Source of the DNA: Bacillota bacterium
GTDB taxonomy: Bacteria > Bacillota > Clostridia > Lachnospirales > Lachnospiraceae
DNA: 64,000 nt
Reading direction: 5' to 3'
Assembly (NCBI GenBank): GCA_023390555.1
Contig: JAEWCQ010000007.1
Location: 1-64,000 of the forward strand
Shown here: one piece after another, positions 17,269 to 26,121 of the stretch
Numbering within the stretch: position 1 is the stretch's first letter
How the letters are laid out: each line of letters opens with the position of its first letter
Program-made: the position numbers and the translations under genes
Notes under the pieces: model-generated
Told to the model about the DNA's origin: nothing
Seen by the model: the letters and a program-made list of their open reading frames with translations, nothing else
Databases searched by the model: none

Positions 17269-17718
17269 CTATTTGGCAGGATTCAGTCTTACTTCCAGGC
17301 AGACATCTCCCACTGCAGTAGACAGGCAATAAGTGTTATGTATTTCATAACTACCGTTATCATCCATTGCCCCAAGTATCGGCGGAAGAATATCACAATT
17401 AAAGTGATCCTTGGAAAGTATGGTAAGCACATTCCCGCTGATGATGTTCGCAATCTCCGAAATGGCGGAAGTGACAAAATCATCTACTTCCTGTATTTCC
17501 ATTCCGCTCATGACATTGACCACATTCAGCGATGTCTTTCGAGGGAAACGGTAGATTACCTCACCGACAAAATCCCCGACGATCTCAATCGTGACATCCA
17601 GCTCATCCTCACATTCAAATGTTTCCATGATACGATCCAGGATGTCTGTAATATCCAGCATTAACTCAAATACATCACGCGTTGCCTCCAAAAAAGGCTG
17701 ATACAGTTTATCTGACAT
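17269..17718 (-). CDS. CheX/CheC-type chemotaxis phosphatase-like protein
   Basis: 149 residues resembling the CheC/CheX/FliY phosphatase family that removes phosphate from CheY-P. It contains the family signature S-x3-E-x2-N (SAISEIAN), whose Glu and Asn are the catalytic residues, followed by the glycine-containing turn (IISGN). I start at ATG 17716-17718, with GGAGG nine bases upstream. The start overlaps the end of the hemerythrin gene by 11 bp, so both are coupled. It probably acts on CheY or a related receiver. Confidence 0.82.
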   Translation of the reverse strand: MSDKLYQPFLEATRDVFELMLDITDILDRIMETFECEDELDVTIEIVGDFVGEVIYRFPRKTSLNVVNVMSGMEIQEVDDFVTSAISEIANIISGNVLTILSKDHFNCDILPPILGAMDDNGSYEIHNTYCLSTAVGDVCLEVRLNPAK

Positions 17719-18136
17719 GGTCTGACACCTCCTTTGCTTTCGCATAGGTGGCAATACGCTGATCTTCGGCTGCCACGTGGTGGATCAGCCATGCAAGAAG
17801 TTTCCCTGCAAACTGCTGCATCAACTGTTCGTTGTAACCGCTCGCTTCGTATTCTGCAGAAACCTGCAGTACATAAGCAACCATATCGTCATGAATTTTT
17901 TTATGTGCTTCATAGTCAGGATATGCAATTTTCTGCTGATATTCTTCTTCATCCTGGAAATGCTCAACAACATATCCCTTCATGAATTCGAGTGTTTCAT
18001 TTACCTTTTGTACTTTTTCTTCCCAGGAAGCGGCAGACCGCAGCGTTTCAATAAAGACATCCACACGCCGAAACAGCTCCCTGTGCTGTGCATCCACTAT
18101 TGGGACACCAAGTTCATACTTATCTTTCCAGATCAT
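17708..18136 (-). CDS. Bacteriohemerythrin (oxygen-binding di-iron protein)
   Basis: 142 residues covering the whole hemerythrin four-helix domain. The di-iron ligands appear in order: His in DAQHRELF, His and Glu in VEHFQDEEEY, His residues in EAHKKIHDD, and His and Asp in LIHHVAAEDQ. Such proteins bind oxygen reversibly or shield anaerobes from it. The overlap with a CheX-like phosphatase gene suggests a link between oxygen sensing and chemotaxis, which is inferred. Confidence 0.92.
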   Translation of the reverse strand: MIWKDKYELGVPIVDAQHRELFRRVDVFIETLRSAASWEEKVQKVNETLEFMKGYVVEHFQDEEEYQQKIAYPDYEAHKKIHDDMVAYVLQVSAEYEASGYNEQLMQQFAGKLLAWLIHHVAAEDQRIATYAKAKEVSDHVR

Positions 18137-18192
18137 GTATTCTCATCCTTTCTTCACTTGTATCTTGTATTTCATCCGCAGGAGTCTGTCAT

Positions 18193-18954
18193 CTAACCCG
18201 CACAGATCACGTCGTGCATATCATACATCCCTGCCTGTTTTCCCTTTAAAAACTTAGCGGCTTCTACCGCACCTTTTCCAAAAATAGCCTTGGAATAAGC
18301 CGTATGCTTAAATTCTATCACCTCATCTGTTCCTGCAAAGAGAATCTCATGTTCTCCTACAATCGTTCCTCCCCGTACCGCAGAGATTCCGATTTCGTTC
18401 TTTTCACGCTTCTTACGCTCCTGGCTGCGGTCATATTTGTATGTGAAAGTCTGTTCCATCGCCTCATTCATCACATCCGCAAGTGCAAGTGCTGTTCCGC
18501 TTGGAGCGTCTACTTTCTGATTATGGTGCTTCTCTATGATTTCCATGTCAAATCCTGCTGGCGCAAGCACACGGACTGCCTGTGCCAGCAGTTCCATCAG
18601 CATATTGACGCCCATCGACATATTCGCCGATTTCAATACCGCCGCCTTTTTACTCAACTGCTGCACTTTCTCCAGCTGCTGTTCGGAAAGCCCTGTTGTA
18701 CATAATACAACAGGAACTCCTTTTTTCTCACTATATTCCAACAATGCATCGACTGCATCGGAATTGGAAAAATCAATGATCACATCCGCGTCCACCTGAC
18801 AGTCTGACATCGTTTTGTAAACCGGATATCCGTTTTTCCTGGCGTCATATACATCGACTCCGGCCACGATTTCAGCATCTGCATCCTGGCTTACGATGTC
18901 ACTGATGACCTGACCCATTTTCCCGTTGCAACCATGCATGATTATCCTTGTCAT
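18193..18954 (-). CDS. dapB: 4-hydroxy-tetrahydrodipicolinate reductase
   Basis: 253 residues. Catalyses the NAD(P)H-dependent reduction step after DapA in lysine and diaminopimelate synthesis. The nucleotide-binding loop is MHGCNGKMGQVI and the catalytic/substrate block is EKHHNQKVDAPSGTALALA. It lies 53 bp after dapA on the same strand and is presumably under the same lysine riboswitch. Ribosome site GGAG. Confidence 0.96.
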   Translation of the reverse strand: MTRIIMHGCNGKMGQVISDIVSQDADAEIVAGVDVYDARKNGYPVYKTMSDCQVDADVIIDFSNSDAVDALLEYSEKKGVPVVLCTTGLSEQQLEKVQQLSKKAAVLKSANMSMGVNMLMELLAQAVRVLAPAGFDMEIIEKHHNQKVDAPSGTALALADVMNEAMEQTFTYKYDRSQERKKREKNEIGISAVRGGTIVGEHEILFAGTDEVIEFKHTAYSKAIFGKGAVEAAKFLKGKQAGMYDMHDVICAG

Positions 18955-19007
18955 TTTCTTTTCTCCTTACTTTTACCATTTCTCCTGTGTATATCAGTTT
19001 TCCCACA

Positions 19008-19898
19008 TTATGCCAGTTTCAATCCGTATTTTTTCATCACTTCCGCTAATTTTACGGCATTGGCCTCACTCATCTCGCAGAGCGGCGCACGAAGACTTCC
19101 GACATCCAGGCCCATGAGATTCATCGCTTTTTTAATTGGGATCGGATTTACTTCACTAAACAGTGCATCGATCAATTCCAGTGCATCAAACTGCAGCTTA
19201 CGTGCTTTCTCGATATCATCGGCAAAATAGCTTGCACACAGGTCATGCACCTGCTGCGGTGCGATATTCGACCATACCGAAATAACACCGGAACCGCCAA
19301 TTGATAACAGAGGCAATACGAGTCCGTCCTCGCCGGAATAAAGATCGAGCTTGCCGTCCGTCAGACTCATCGTCTTGGATGCCTGTGCAAGGCTTCCGGT
19401 TGCCTCCTTCAATCCGACAATATTTTTCTGTGTCTTAACCAGCGTTGCAACCGTCTCCGGAAGCAGGTTACATCCGGTTCTGCCCGGCACATTATACAAT
19501 ATGATCGGGACATCGACCGCTTCTGCAATCATCGAATAATGTTTGATCAGTCCGGCCTGCGTCGCCTTATTGTAATAAGGGGTCACCAGCAGAACGCCGT
19601 CCACACCGGCCTCTCTTGCTTCTCTGGTCAGCTGGATTGCATCTGCGGTACAGTTCGAACCTGTTCCTGCTACGACCGGAACGCGGTTTTTGGTAAATGC
19701 AACGGCTGCCTCGATTACTTTGTGATGTTCCTCCATGGACAGGGTGGAACTTTCTCCTGTGGTTCCGGCAATCACGATGCAGTCGGTACCATGATCGACC
19801 TGAAAATCAATCAGCTCTTCCAGTTTATCATAGTTTACCTCAAAATTGTCCTTCATAGGAGTAACAATTGCAACTCCGGCTCCCTTAAAAATTGACAT
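19008..19898 (-). CDS. dapA: 4-hydroxy-tetrahydrodipicolinate synthase
   Basis: 296 residues, normal for DapA. Condenses pyruvate with aspartate semialdehyde, the branch point to lysine and cell-wall diaminopimelate. GTTGESSTL is the substrate loop, the catalytic Tyr is in LYNVPGRTGCNL and the Schiff-base Lys is in IVGLKEATGS. I start at 19898 (MSIFKGAGVAIVTP) after a GGAGGTAGAGGA site; an open frame reaches further up but covers the leader. Expression is controlled by the lysine riboswitch and terminator just upstream. Confidence 0.96.
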   Translation of the reverse strand: MSIFKGAGVAIVTPMKDNFEVNYDKLEELIDFQVDHGTDCIVIAGTTGESSTLSMEEHHKVIEAAVAFTKNRVPVVAGTGSNCTADAIQLTREAREAGVDGVLLVTPYYNKATQAGLIKHYSMIAEAVDVPIILYNVPGRTGCNLLPETVATLVKTQKNIVGLKEATGSLAQASKTMSLTDGKLDLYSGEDGLVLPLLSIGGSGVISVWSNIAPQQVHDLCASYFADDIEKARKLQFDALELIDALFSEVNPIPIKKAMNLMGLDVGSLRAPLCEMSEANAVKLAEVMKKYGLKLA

Positions 19899-20044
19899 TC
19901 CTCTACCTCCATATTCTTCCTCTTCTTTATTGTATTGCATTTTTCCTGAATTGCGTCTGTTTTTGAAGTGAATCCCGACAGGAGTCTTTCGTCTATAAAT
20001 CAGTTCTGCATGCGGATGTATTCCTATGAAAGAAAGATGATTAC

Positions 20045-20072
20045 AAAAAAGACCGGCAAAAATGAGCCGGTC
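20045..20072 (-). terminator. Riboswitch-controlled terminator upstream of dapA
   Basis: GACCGGC and GCCGGTC pair around an 8-base loop and are followed on the minus strand by six T. It sits directly after the lysine aptamer and 147 bp before the dapA start, the usual expression platform for turning dapA off when lysine is plentiful. Confidence 0.85.
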
Positions 20073-20097
20073 CAATCATCCTGTAATAAAAAATTCA

Positions 20098-20275
20098 CAG
20101 TCCTAAACGATAGCTCCCCATCCATAGCAGATGACAGTCATAAACTTCTTCAGTCTATGCCCAAGATATATTCCTTCAGGTTGGAATACTCTTTCGGCGT
20201 TCTACCCTTCCACTTATCTTCCACTGTCCTGTCACATCCGATAAGCTACTCATGAATCACGCAACCTCTATCAAT
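20098..20275 (-). ncRNA. Lysine riboswitch (L box)
   Basis: The minus strand shows the conserved L-box blocks in order: GAGGTTGCG near the 5' end (20261-20270), GAGTAG, AAGGGTAGAACGCCGAAAG, CTTGGGCA, TGACTGTCAT and GGGGAGCTATCG. The order and spacing match the lysC-type aptamer, whose 3' end also has GGGCTATC. A terminator follows and then dapA and dapB. Boundaries are approximate to about 5 bp. Confidence 0.88.
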
Positions 20276-20340
20276 TATTCAATTCTATGTTCAATATAGC
20301 ACCCCAGTCGATATCTGTCAACCTGTAATAAATTCAGATC

Positions 20341-20826
20341 TTATTTCTCTGTCGTAATATTATATATTTCATCCGCATAAGTCCGTACTGACGCTTCCAG
20401 CACACGTCCTGTCAGAATAATCTCCGTATCATCCGTCTTCATCTGCAGTACAGATTCCAACTCCTGCGAAGATATGACCTCGTTATCGATGAGTCCCAGT
20501 ACCTCATCCAGAATCAGGACATTACACTCTCCGGTCGCCAATACCTTTTTTGCGAAGTTCAGACCATTTTTCATATTCATTTTCTCTTCGTTTTTTTCTT
20601 CTTCTGAAAGCTCATTGTAAAAACCTTCAGACTTTTCAAAACGAAAGATTTTAATCTCCGGTTCGAGACGCTGTAAAAAGTCCATACTGTGATCGCCTTT
20701 ACCCTTTAAAAACTGCACGACAACTACTGTTTTGCCTTCCCCAGCGGCACACAATGCATTCCCCAGTGCTGCGTTTGTTTTTCCGCGCCCATCACCATAA
20801 TAAACCTGAACGGAACCTTTTCCCAT
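20341..20826 (-). CDS. Cob(I)yrinic acid a,c-diamide adenosyltransferase
   Basis: 161 residues of the CobO/CobA/BtuR family, which attaches the adenosyl group of ATP to reduced corrinoids to make adenosylcobalamin. The P-loop is GDGRGKTNAALG, followed by VVVVQFLKGKG and the acidic LILDEVLGLID. The family usually has about 170-200 residues and the N-terminal arm is short here. The start has GGAGG. No other cobalamin genes are adjacent. Confidence 0.9.
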   Translation of the reverse strand: MGKGSVQVYYGDGRGKTNAALGNALCAAGEGKTVVVVQFLKGKGDHSMDFLQRLEPEIKIFRFEKSEGFYNELSEEEKNEEKMNMKNGLNFAKKVLATGECNVLILDEVLGLIDNEVISSQELESVLQMKTDDTEIILTGRVLEASVRTYADEIYNITTEK

Positions 20827-20908
20827 AATTACTTTTTACCTCCGTGATGCATTCCAGATTTTTCTAAAATAACACACTTACCGAAAAAAAGCAACTTTTT
20901 GATTTTTC

Positions 20909-21535
20909 TCACTCGAGGAAATCTATTTTACTCACAGAAATTTCATAAGCTGTGCGTTTTTCAATCTCTTCTTCATTCAGCTTTTTGACATATTCACGGC
21001 TCTGTATTCTACCCCAGACCTGTACATGACCGCCCACTTCAAAGCTTGAAGCAAATCTTGCATTTCTTCCCCAGCAGATACAAGGTATGTAATCAGATTT
21101 TCCATAAGAACGGTTGACCGCAATCAGAAGGTCTGCGATTTCCCTGCCAAGCGGGGTCTTACGGTATATCGGTTCTTTACAGATATAGCCGTCCAGAAAG
21201 ATCTGATTACTCTTTAACTCTTCGTCCTCCTCTTCAATGAACTCAATCTCACGAACAAATACGGACAGAACCAGACGGTTCTTGCTCTCCTCGTGCCTGT
21301 TGTATGAGCGGAACTGGCCTGTTGCATAGATTTTCTGACCGATGCAGTTCTGCGTGATATCAATCAGACGCTCAGACACCATAAGTGGAATATAGTCCGA
21401 GAAATTACTCAGACGATTCACTGCTACCTCCACCATGTAGAAGCCTTCCCCATAAACTTCGTGACTAAATGTGAAATCCGAGATGATTTCACCTACAATG
21501 GATACCTGGTTGTTTTCAAATACTTTATCTGCCAT
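20909..21535 (-). CDS. Single-strand DNA-binding protein-like (two OB folds)
   Basis: 208 residues. Two SSB-type OB-fold segments are visible: residues 5-95 (NNQVSIVGEIISDFTF to YATGQFRSYNRHEE) and 108-200 (NQIFLDGYICKEPIYRKTPLG to VQVWGRIQSREYVKKL). Normal SSB has one such fold and an acidic, proline-rich tail, which is absent here. I start at ATG 21535, after GGAAGGGAG. It is a Clostridia-type SSB paralogue; its exact role is unknown. Confidence 0.82.
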   Translation of the reverse strand: MADKVFENNQVSIVGEIISDFTFSHEVYGEGFYMVEVAVNRLSNFSDYIPLMVSERLIDITQNCIGQKIYATGQFRSYNRHEESKNRLVLSVFVREIEFIEEEDEELKSNQIFLDGYICKEPIYRKTPLGREIADLLIAVNRSYGKSDYIPCICWGRNARFASSFEVGGHVQVWGRIQSREYVKKLNEEEIEKRTAYEISVSKIDFLE

Positions 21536-21884
21536 GAATTTTGTCTCCCTTCCTCTCGCCCGGTATCTCATGATACCTGTCAGCTGCGTATATCGATGGC
21601 ATATCGACTTATATGTACTTTGTACAATGTATTCCGGATGCATCCCGTTTAGAACTCCATTACCTTACCATTGCAGGCTGGCTGAAACTTCGCATAATCT
21701 GTCGATAACATAACTTTGCTTTTCGTTTTCTTTTTCCATGAAAGACTTCGCAAAGCCCCATTTTCCGCGAAAAAACTTGCGCATTTCCAAATTTGTGATA
21801 AAATAAGAAAGTCGGTCATTTAGAGACCAGAAAAGAACGAAGATACTATTGTTATTTTTCTATCTATAGAAGGAAGGATTATTT
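21536..21884. other. Divergent intergenic region before typA
   Basis: 349 bp between the SSB-like gene and typA. It holds a small palindromic hairpin (GGTATC TCAT GATACC, 21562-21577) near the SSB-like start and the likely typA promoter at 21777-21804. No reading frame with a ribosome site and no RNA gene was recognised. Confidence 0.5.
21777..21804 (+). promoter_or_regulatory. Promoter of typA
   Basis: -35 TTGCGC (21777-21782), a 16-bp spacer, -10 TAAAAT (21799-21804), about 80 bp before the start codon. Confidence 0.6.
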
Positions 21885-23714
21885 ATGAAGACTACGAGAG
21901 ATGATATCCGTAACATCGCCATTATCGCTCATGTTGACCACGGCAAAACAACCCTGGTAGATGAGCTTTTAAAGCAAAGTGGTGTGTTCCGAGCCAATCA
22001 GGAAGTGCAGGAACGTGTTATGGATTCCAATGATATTGAAAGAGAGCGGGGAATTACGATCCTTTCCAAAAATACTGCTGTCTTTTATAATAATGTAAAG
22101 ATCAACATCATAGACACACCAGGCCATGCCGATTTTGGCGGCGAAGTAGAACGTGTCTTAAAGATGGTAAACGGCGTTGTTCTTGTCGTTGATGCATTTG
22201 AGGGTGCCATGCCTCAGACAAAGTTCGTTCTGATGAAGGCACTGGAACTGAGTCTGCCGGTTATTGTCTGCATCAATAAAATTGACCGTCCGGAGGCACG
22301 TCCTGACGAGGTCATCGATGAAGTGCTTGAGTTATTTATGGATCTCGATGCTTCGGATGAGCAGCTGGACTGCCCGTTCGTTTTTGCTTCGGCAAGAGAC
22401 GGCTATGCAATGCTCGATTTAAACGATGAAAAGAAGGACATGACTGCTCTTTTTGAAACAATTATCAATTATATTCCTGCACCGGAGGGTGATCCGGATG
22501 CCAATACACAGGTACTGATCAGCACGATCGACTACAATGAATATGTCGGCCGTATCGGTGTCGGCAAAGTCGACAACGGCTGCCTGAAGGTCAATCAGGA
22601 GGCTGTCGTTGTAAACCACCACGAACCGGAAAAAATGAAAAAGGTTCGAATCAGTAAATTATATGAATTTGACGGTTTGAGCAAAGTGGATGTGACTGAG
22701 GCAAAAATCGGCTCCATCGTAGCAATTTCAGGTATTGCAGATATTCATATCGGAGATACCATCTGCGCTTCGGAAAATCCGGTTGCCATTCCGTTCCAGA
22801 AGATTTCGGAACCGACACTTTCAATGAATTTCATTGTCAATGACAGCCCGCTTGCCGGTCAGGAAGGTAAATTCGTAACTTCCCGCCATATCCGGGACAG
22901 ATTGTTCAAGGAACTGAATACCGATGTCAGCCTTCGTGTGGAAGATACGGAAAGCCCGGACAGCCTGAAGGTATCCGGACGTGGTGAGCTGCATCTGTCC
23001 GTACTGATTGAAAACATGCGCCGCGAGGGATATGAATTTGCAGTCAGCAAGGCAGAGGTACTTTATCACAAAGACGAGAACGGCAAAAAACTCGAACCTA
23101 TGGAAACAGCCTATGTCGATGTTCCGGATGAATTCACCGGTACGGTAATCGATAAATTGAGCCAGCGTAAGGGTGAGCTTCAGAATATGCGCCCGATTGC
23201 AGGCGGCTATACCAGATTGGAGTTCAACATTCCTTCCCGTGGTCTGATCGGCTATCGCGGAGATTTTTTGACCGATACAAAGGGAAATGGTATTATCAAT
23301 ACCATCTTCAACGGATTTGCACCGTTTAAGGGAGATATCTCCTACCGTAAGCAGGGCTCCCTGATTGCTTATGAGTCTGGTGAATCCGTAGCCTACGGTC
23401 TGTTTTCCGCACAGGAACGCGGTACGCTCTTTATCGGAGCTGGCGAAAAGGTATATTCCGGTATGGTCATCGGTTCCTCTTCCAAAGCGGAAGATATCGA
23501 GCTGAATGTATGTAAGAAAAAACACCTGACAAATACCCGTTCTTCTTCTGCCGATGAAGCACTCACACTGGTTCCGCCTAAGGTCTTAAGCTTAGAGCAG
23601 GCACTCGACTTCATCGACGTGGATGAACTCCTTGAGGTGACACCGGAAAGTCTTCGAATTCGTAAACGGATTTTAGATCCTACCATGCGGAAACGTTCCA
23701 GCTTTAAGAAATAA
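21885..23714 (+). CDS. typA: Ribosome-associated GTPase TypA/BipA
   Basis: 609 residues, full length. A translation-factor GTPase related to EF-G that binds the ribosome and helps assembly and growth under stress. G motifs: AHVDHGKTT (G1), ERGITI (G2), DTPGHADFGGE (G3), NKIDRPEARPDEV (G4). EF-G-like domains III and V and the TypA-specific C-terminal domain follow (GYRGDFLTDTKGNGIIN). The ribosome site is AGAAGGAAGG. Stands alone, with its own promoter and terminator. Confidence 0.97.
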   Translation: MKTTRDDIRNIAIIAHVDHGKTTLVDELLKQSGVFRANQEVQERVMDSNDIERERGITILSKNTAVFYNNVKINIIDTPGHADFGGEVERVLKMVNGVVLVVDAFEGAMPQTKFVLMKALELSLPVIVCINKIDRPEARPDEVIDEVLELFMDLDASDEQLDCPFVFASARDGYAMLDLNDEKKDMTALFETIINYIPAPEGDPDANTQVLISTIDYNEYVGRIGVGKVDNGCLKVNQEAVVVNHHEPEKMKKVRISKLYEFDGLSKVDVTEAKIGSIVAISGIADIHIGDTICASENPVAIPFQKISEPTLSMNFIVNDSPLAGQEGKFVTSRHIRDRLFKELNTDVSLRVEDTESPDSLKVSGRGELHLSVLIENMRREGYEFAVSKAEVLYHKDENGKKLEPMETAYVDVPDEFTGTVIDKLSQRKGELQNMRPIAGGYTRLEFNIPSRGLIGYRGDFLTDTKGNGIINTIFNGFAPFKGDISYRKQGSLIAYESGESVAYGLFSAQERGTLFIGAGEKVYSGMVIGSSSKAEDIELNVCKKKHLTNTRSSSADEALTLVPPKVLSLEQALDFIDVDELLEVTPESLRIRKRILDPTMRKRSSFKK

Positions 23715-23719
23715 AAAAG

Positions 23720-23760
23720 AGCCATAGCTTCACACAAACCGTGCGGCTATGGCTTTTCTT
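23720..23760 (+). terminator. Terminator of typA, probably bidirectional
   Basis: AGCCATAGC pairs with GCTATGGCT around a 17-base loop, followed by TTTTCTTTTTATT. An A-run in front would act as a U-tract for the converging ABC operon. Confidence 0.85.
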
Positions 23761-23770
23761 TTTATTCTTA

Positions 23771-23837
23771 ATTCTCTATTTCTTATTTCTTTATTTCTTT
23801 ATTTCTTATTTCTTTATTTCTTATTTCTTTATTTATT
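23771..23837. repeat. Low-complexity tandem repeat TTTATTTC/TTATTTC
   Basis: Eight or so imperfect copies of a 7-8 bp pyrimidine-rich unit fill the gap between the converging typA and ABC permease genes. Slipped-strand expansion is the likely origin, and it may vary in length between strains. Confidence 0.75.
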
Positions 23838-24987
23838 ACTCTTTCGCTTTCATCCGGTTTACCAGCATACCTGCCAGCAGAATCACGATACAATAGATTC
23901 CCTGAATGGCAAATCCATGCTGAATATCCACCGAGAGATTTGAAAACTGTGTGGTCTTTTGAATTGCGTCATTGGAGATCACATACCAGTAGGTCGGCAG
24001 GAACCTGGATACGTTTAATACGCTTTTTCCGAAGATATCAAGCGAAACAAAAACTCCGCCAAGAAAAGCAAGGGAAAGTCCGAATACATTGCTGACCATA
24101 CTGAGCGCATTTTCCTTTTTTACCAGCTGCGCGGCAGTATATGCCATTGCAAGCGCCAGAATGACTTCCAGGAGTGCGTTCATCATGCTAAGTACCCCTC
24201 TGACCGAAGCGACATATTCCGGATACAGGACCAGCGCAACTGCCATCAGAAGTCCCCAGTTCATAAAGGAAATCACAACACTTCCTGTTATCATCTGTAT
24301 ATTTCTGTTAAAGAATGACATGGAAGAACATTTGTTGCGTGCACTGATGTCCTTTTCATTGAACGCCATAAATACCGGTCCAACCGCAGACACCATCGTA
24401 CAGATAAAGATATACGGAAGGAACTGAAAATAATAATATGCCGGTTCAATCTGATCATCACTGCTTCCGTCCAGAAACTCCACTGCTGCCTTCACATCCA
24501 CATCCTGTCTGGTATGATCAATACTTTCCTGCAGCGTGAAACCGCTGTCGGTATACATACCAATCGTTTTCAGGTATGATTCAATCTGATTGTCGGCAAA
24601 TACTCCATTCGCACTGGATGGCACCTTTCGATCCTTTAGCAGACCATCCCGTTCGCCGTCAAGAAAACGGCTCGTAAAATCCTTTGGAATATACAGGACA
24701 TAATCGATCTCTCTGCAAAAGATCTTATCCAGCAGCTGATCATTGTCCTCCGGTACATCCATGATTTTATTATTCTTTGAAAGGTTATCCGTCAAAGCTG
24801 TTCCAAGCTCTCCCTCGTCCAGATTTTCCACCGCGATCTTGAGCTCAACGGAAGAAAAATTCTTTGCATCATTGTCCTGCCCTGCCTTGCCCATTGCGAT
24901 CGCGATTCCGATAAAAATTCCAAAATAAATGCATACGGAAACGATTCTTTTCCTTACGATTCTAAGAAATGCCTTATAGACTTGCAT
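23836..24987 (-). CDS. ABC-2 type exporter permease (second of two)
   Basis: 383 residues. One N-terminal membrane segment (about 12-32), a long extracytoplasmic domain (about 35-200) and five to six C-terminal membrane segments, the layout of ABC-2 permeases such as YhgE/LnrN. It overlaps the preceding permease gene by 14 bp, so the two are coupled and likely form a heterodimeric channel driven by the ATPase at 26122-27063. Together with the divergent sensor kinase and regulator the set resembles the Bacillus linearmycin exporter LnrJKLMN. The exported substrate is not known. Confidence 0.88.
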   Translation of the reverse strand: MQVYKAFLRIVRKRIVSVCIYFGIFIGIAIAMGKAGQDNDAKNFSSVELKIAVENLDEGELGTALTDNLSKNNKIMDVPEDNDQLLDKIFCREIDYVLYIPKDFTSRFLDGERDGLLKDRKVPSSANGVFADNQIESYLKTIGMYTDSGFTLQESIDHTRQDVDVKAAVEFLDGSSDDQIEPAYYYFQFLPYIFICTMVSAVGPVFMAFNEKDISARNKCSSMSFFNRNIQMITGSVVISFMNWGLLMAVALVLYPEYVASVRGVLSMMNALLEVILALAMAYTAAQLVKKENALSMVSNVFGLSLAFLGGVFVSLDIFGKSVLNVSRFLPTYWYVISNDAIQKTTQFSNLSVDIQHGFAIQGIYCIVILLAGMLVNRMKAKE

Positions 24988-26116
24988 ATCGTTCCCTCCT
25001 TACTGCCAAAAAGCTGGCTATGCAGAGCAAAACTGCAATTCCAAACAAGATGGCCAAATTCTGATAAAATCGATCCATGGTCGGATAGATATCGAGACTG
25101 TACAGTGCATCCAAAATCAATGCAGCCGGATTGATCCGATTCAAAATCGGACAATATTCTTCAATGATATAATACATATTCTGTACCATCAGACCGCTTA
25201 AAAAGCACTCCAGCATTGTGATACTGACTGCAATGCCCATCTTTGCGTCTTCCGGCTGTCTTCCCAATGAGCCGATGAAAAAACCCGTGGCAATCCCGAT
25301 AAACGACCCGATCAGCACAACCAGCACCAGATAGGACATTTTACTTCCGAAATCGATGCCAAGCGCATATTTCAAATAAAAAGTGGCAAACATCGCGCAA
25401 CAGAACTGCATGAGAAGGTTTGAAGAGATATCCGCTGCCATCCCTACGAAGCGGTTTGTACTTGCAACGACTCTTCTCGTACCAAGCGGTGTGAGATCTG
25501 CCTTGTTCTCCACGGCACTCCCGACGCCCATAAAGCACCCGTACAGACAGGTCATCGCAATCAGTGCATAGAAGTAGGAAGTCATGGCGTCCATATTGCT
25601 GTTCGTATATTTTTCCTCTTTCAGAATGCTGGTTTCTTCTGTGATACTGTTAATCACCTGCTCCAGCATTTCCGGATGACTCTGGGCAATCGTTGTAATG
25701 GTATTTTTGCTCTTCTGATATTCCTGCAAAATTACTTTTAAAATACTCGGCTTGATACCGTCCTCATTGACATACAGCTTGAGTCCATCAGCGGAATTAT
25801 AATAAATACCGTCAATCTCTTCATCTGCAAGCATTTCTTTTGCCTGCTCCAGAGACGTATCCGTCACCTTGACAAGCGCATCGTCACTATCTTCCATCTG
25901 ATCCAGAACACCCGAAAATTCCGTATCCGCGGCATTTTCTTCCACATATGCAACCGGTATCTCCTTAAATATTTCCCTTTTGTCCATATAACCGCCAAAA
26001 GTTACATGAAACAGCGTACCCAGAACAATCGGAAACAGAAGATTCCAGAACAGCATTTCTTTTGACCGGATTGTCCGGATGATATTAAATTTAAACAATC
26101 GAAAAAACATCTTCAT
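24974..26116 (-). CDS. ABC-2 type exporter permease (first of two)
   Basis: 380 residues with the same architecture as its downstream partner: an N-terminal membrane helix (about 20-40), a large outer domain, then six hydrophobic segments (YFYALIAMTCLYGCFMGVG to AILFGIAVLLCIA). It starts six bases after the ATPase stop and overlaps the next permease by 14 bp. By position and length it corresponds to LnrM in Lnr-type systems. Substrate unknown, possibly an antimicrobial lipid or peptide. Confidence 0.88.
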   Translation of the reverse strand: MKMFFRLFKFNIIRTIRSKEMLFWNLLFPIVLGTLFHVTFGGYMDKREIFKEIPVAYVEENAADTEFSGVLDQMEDSDDALVKVTDTSLEQAKEMLADEEIDGIYYNSADGLKLYVNEDGIKPSILKVILQEYQKSKNTITTIAQSHPEMLEQVINSITEETSILKEEKYTNSNMDAMTSYFYALIAMTCLYGCFMGVGSAVENKADLTPLGTRRVVASTNRFVGMAADISSNLLMQFCCAMFATFYLKYALGIDFGSKMSYLVLVVLIGSFIGIATGFFIGSLGRQPEDAKMGIAVSITMLECFLSGLMVQNMYYIIEEYCPILNRINPAALILDALYSLDIYPTMDRFYQNLAILFGIAVLLCIASFLAVRRERYASL

Positions 26117-26121
26117 CCTCC

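Noticed and set aside
22821..23525. Long open frame on the minus strand inside typA
   Set aside because: It is the antisense shadow of a highly conserved gene, lacks a ribosome site and resembles no protein.
23771..23837. Possible CRISPR-like array
   Set aside because: The units are 7-8 bp, contiguous and without spacers; it is a simple low-complexity repeat.
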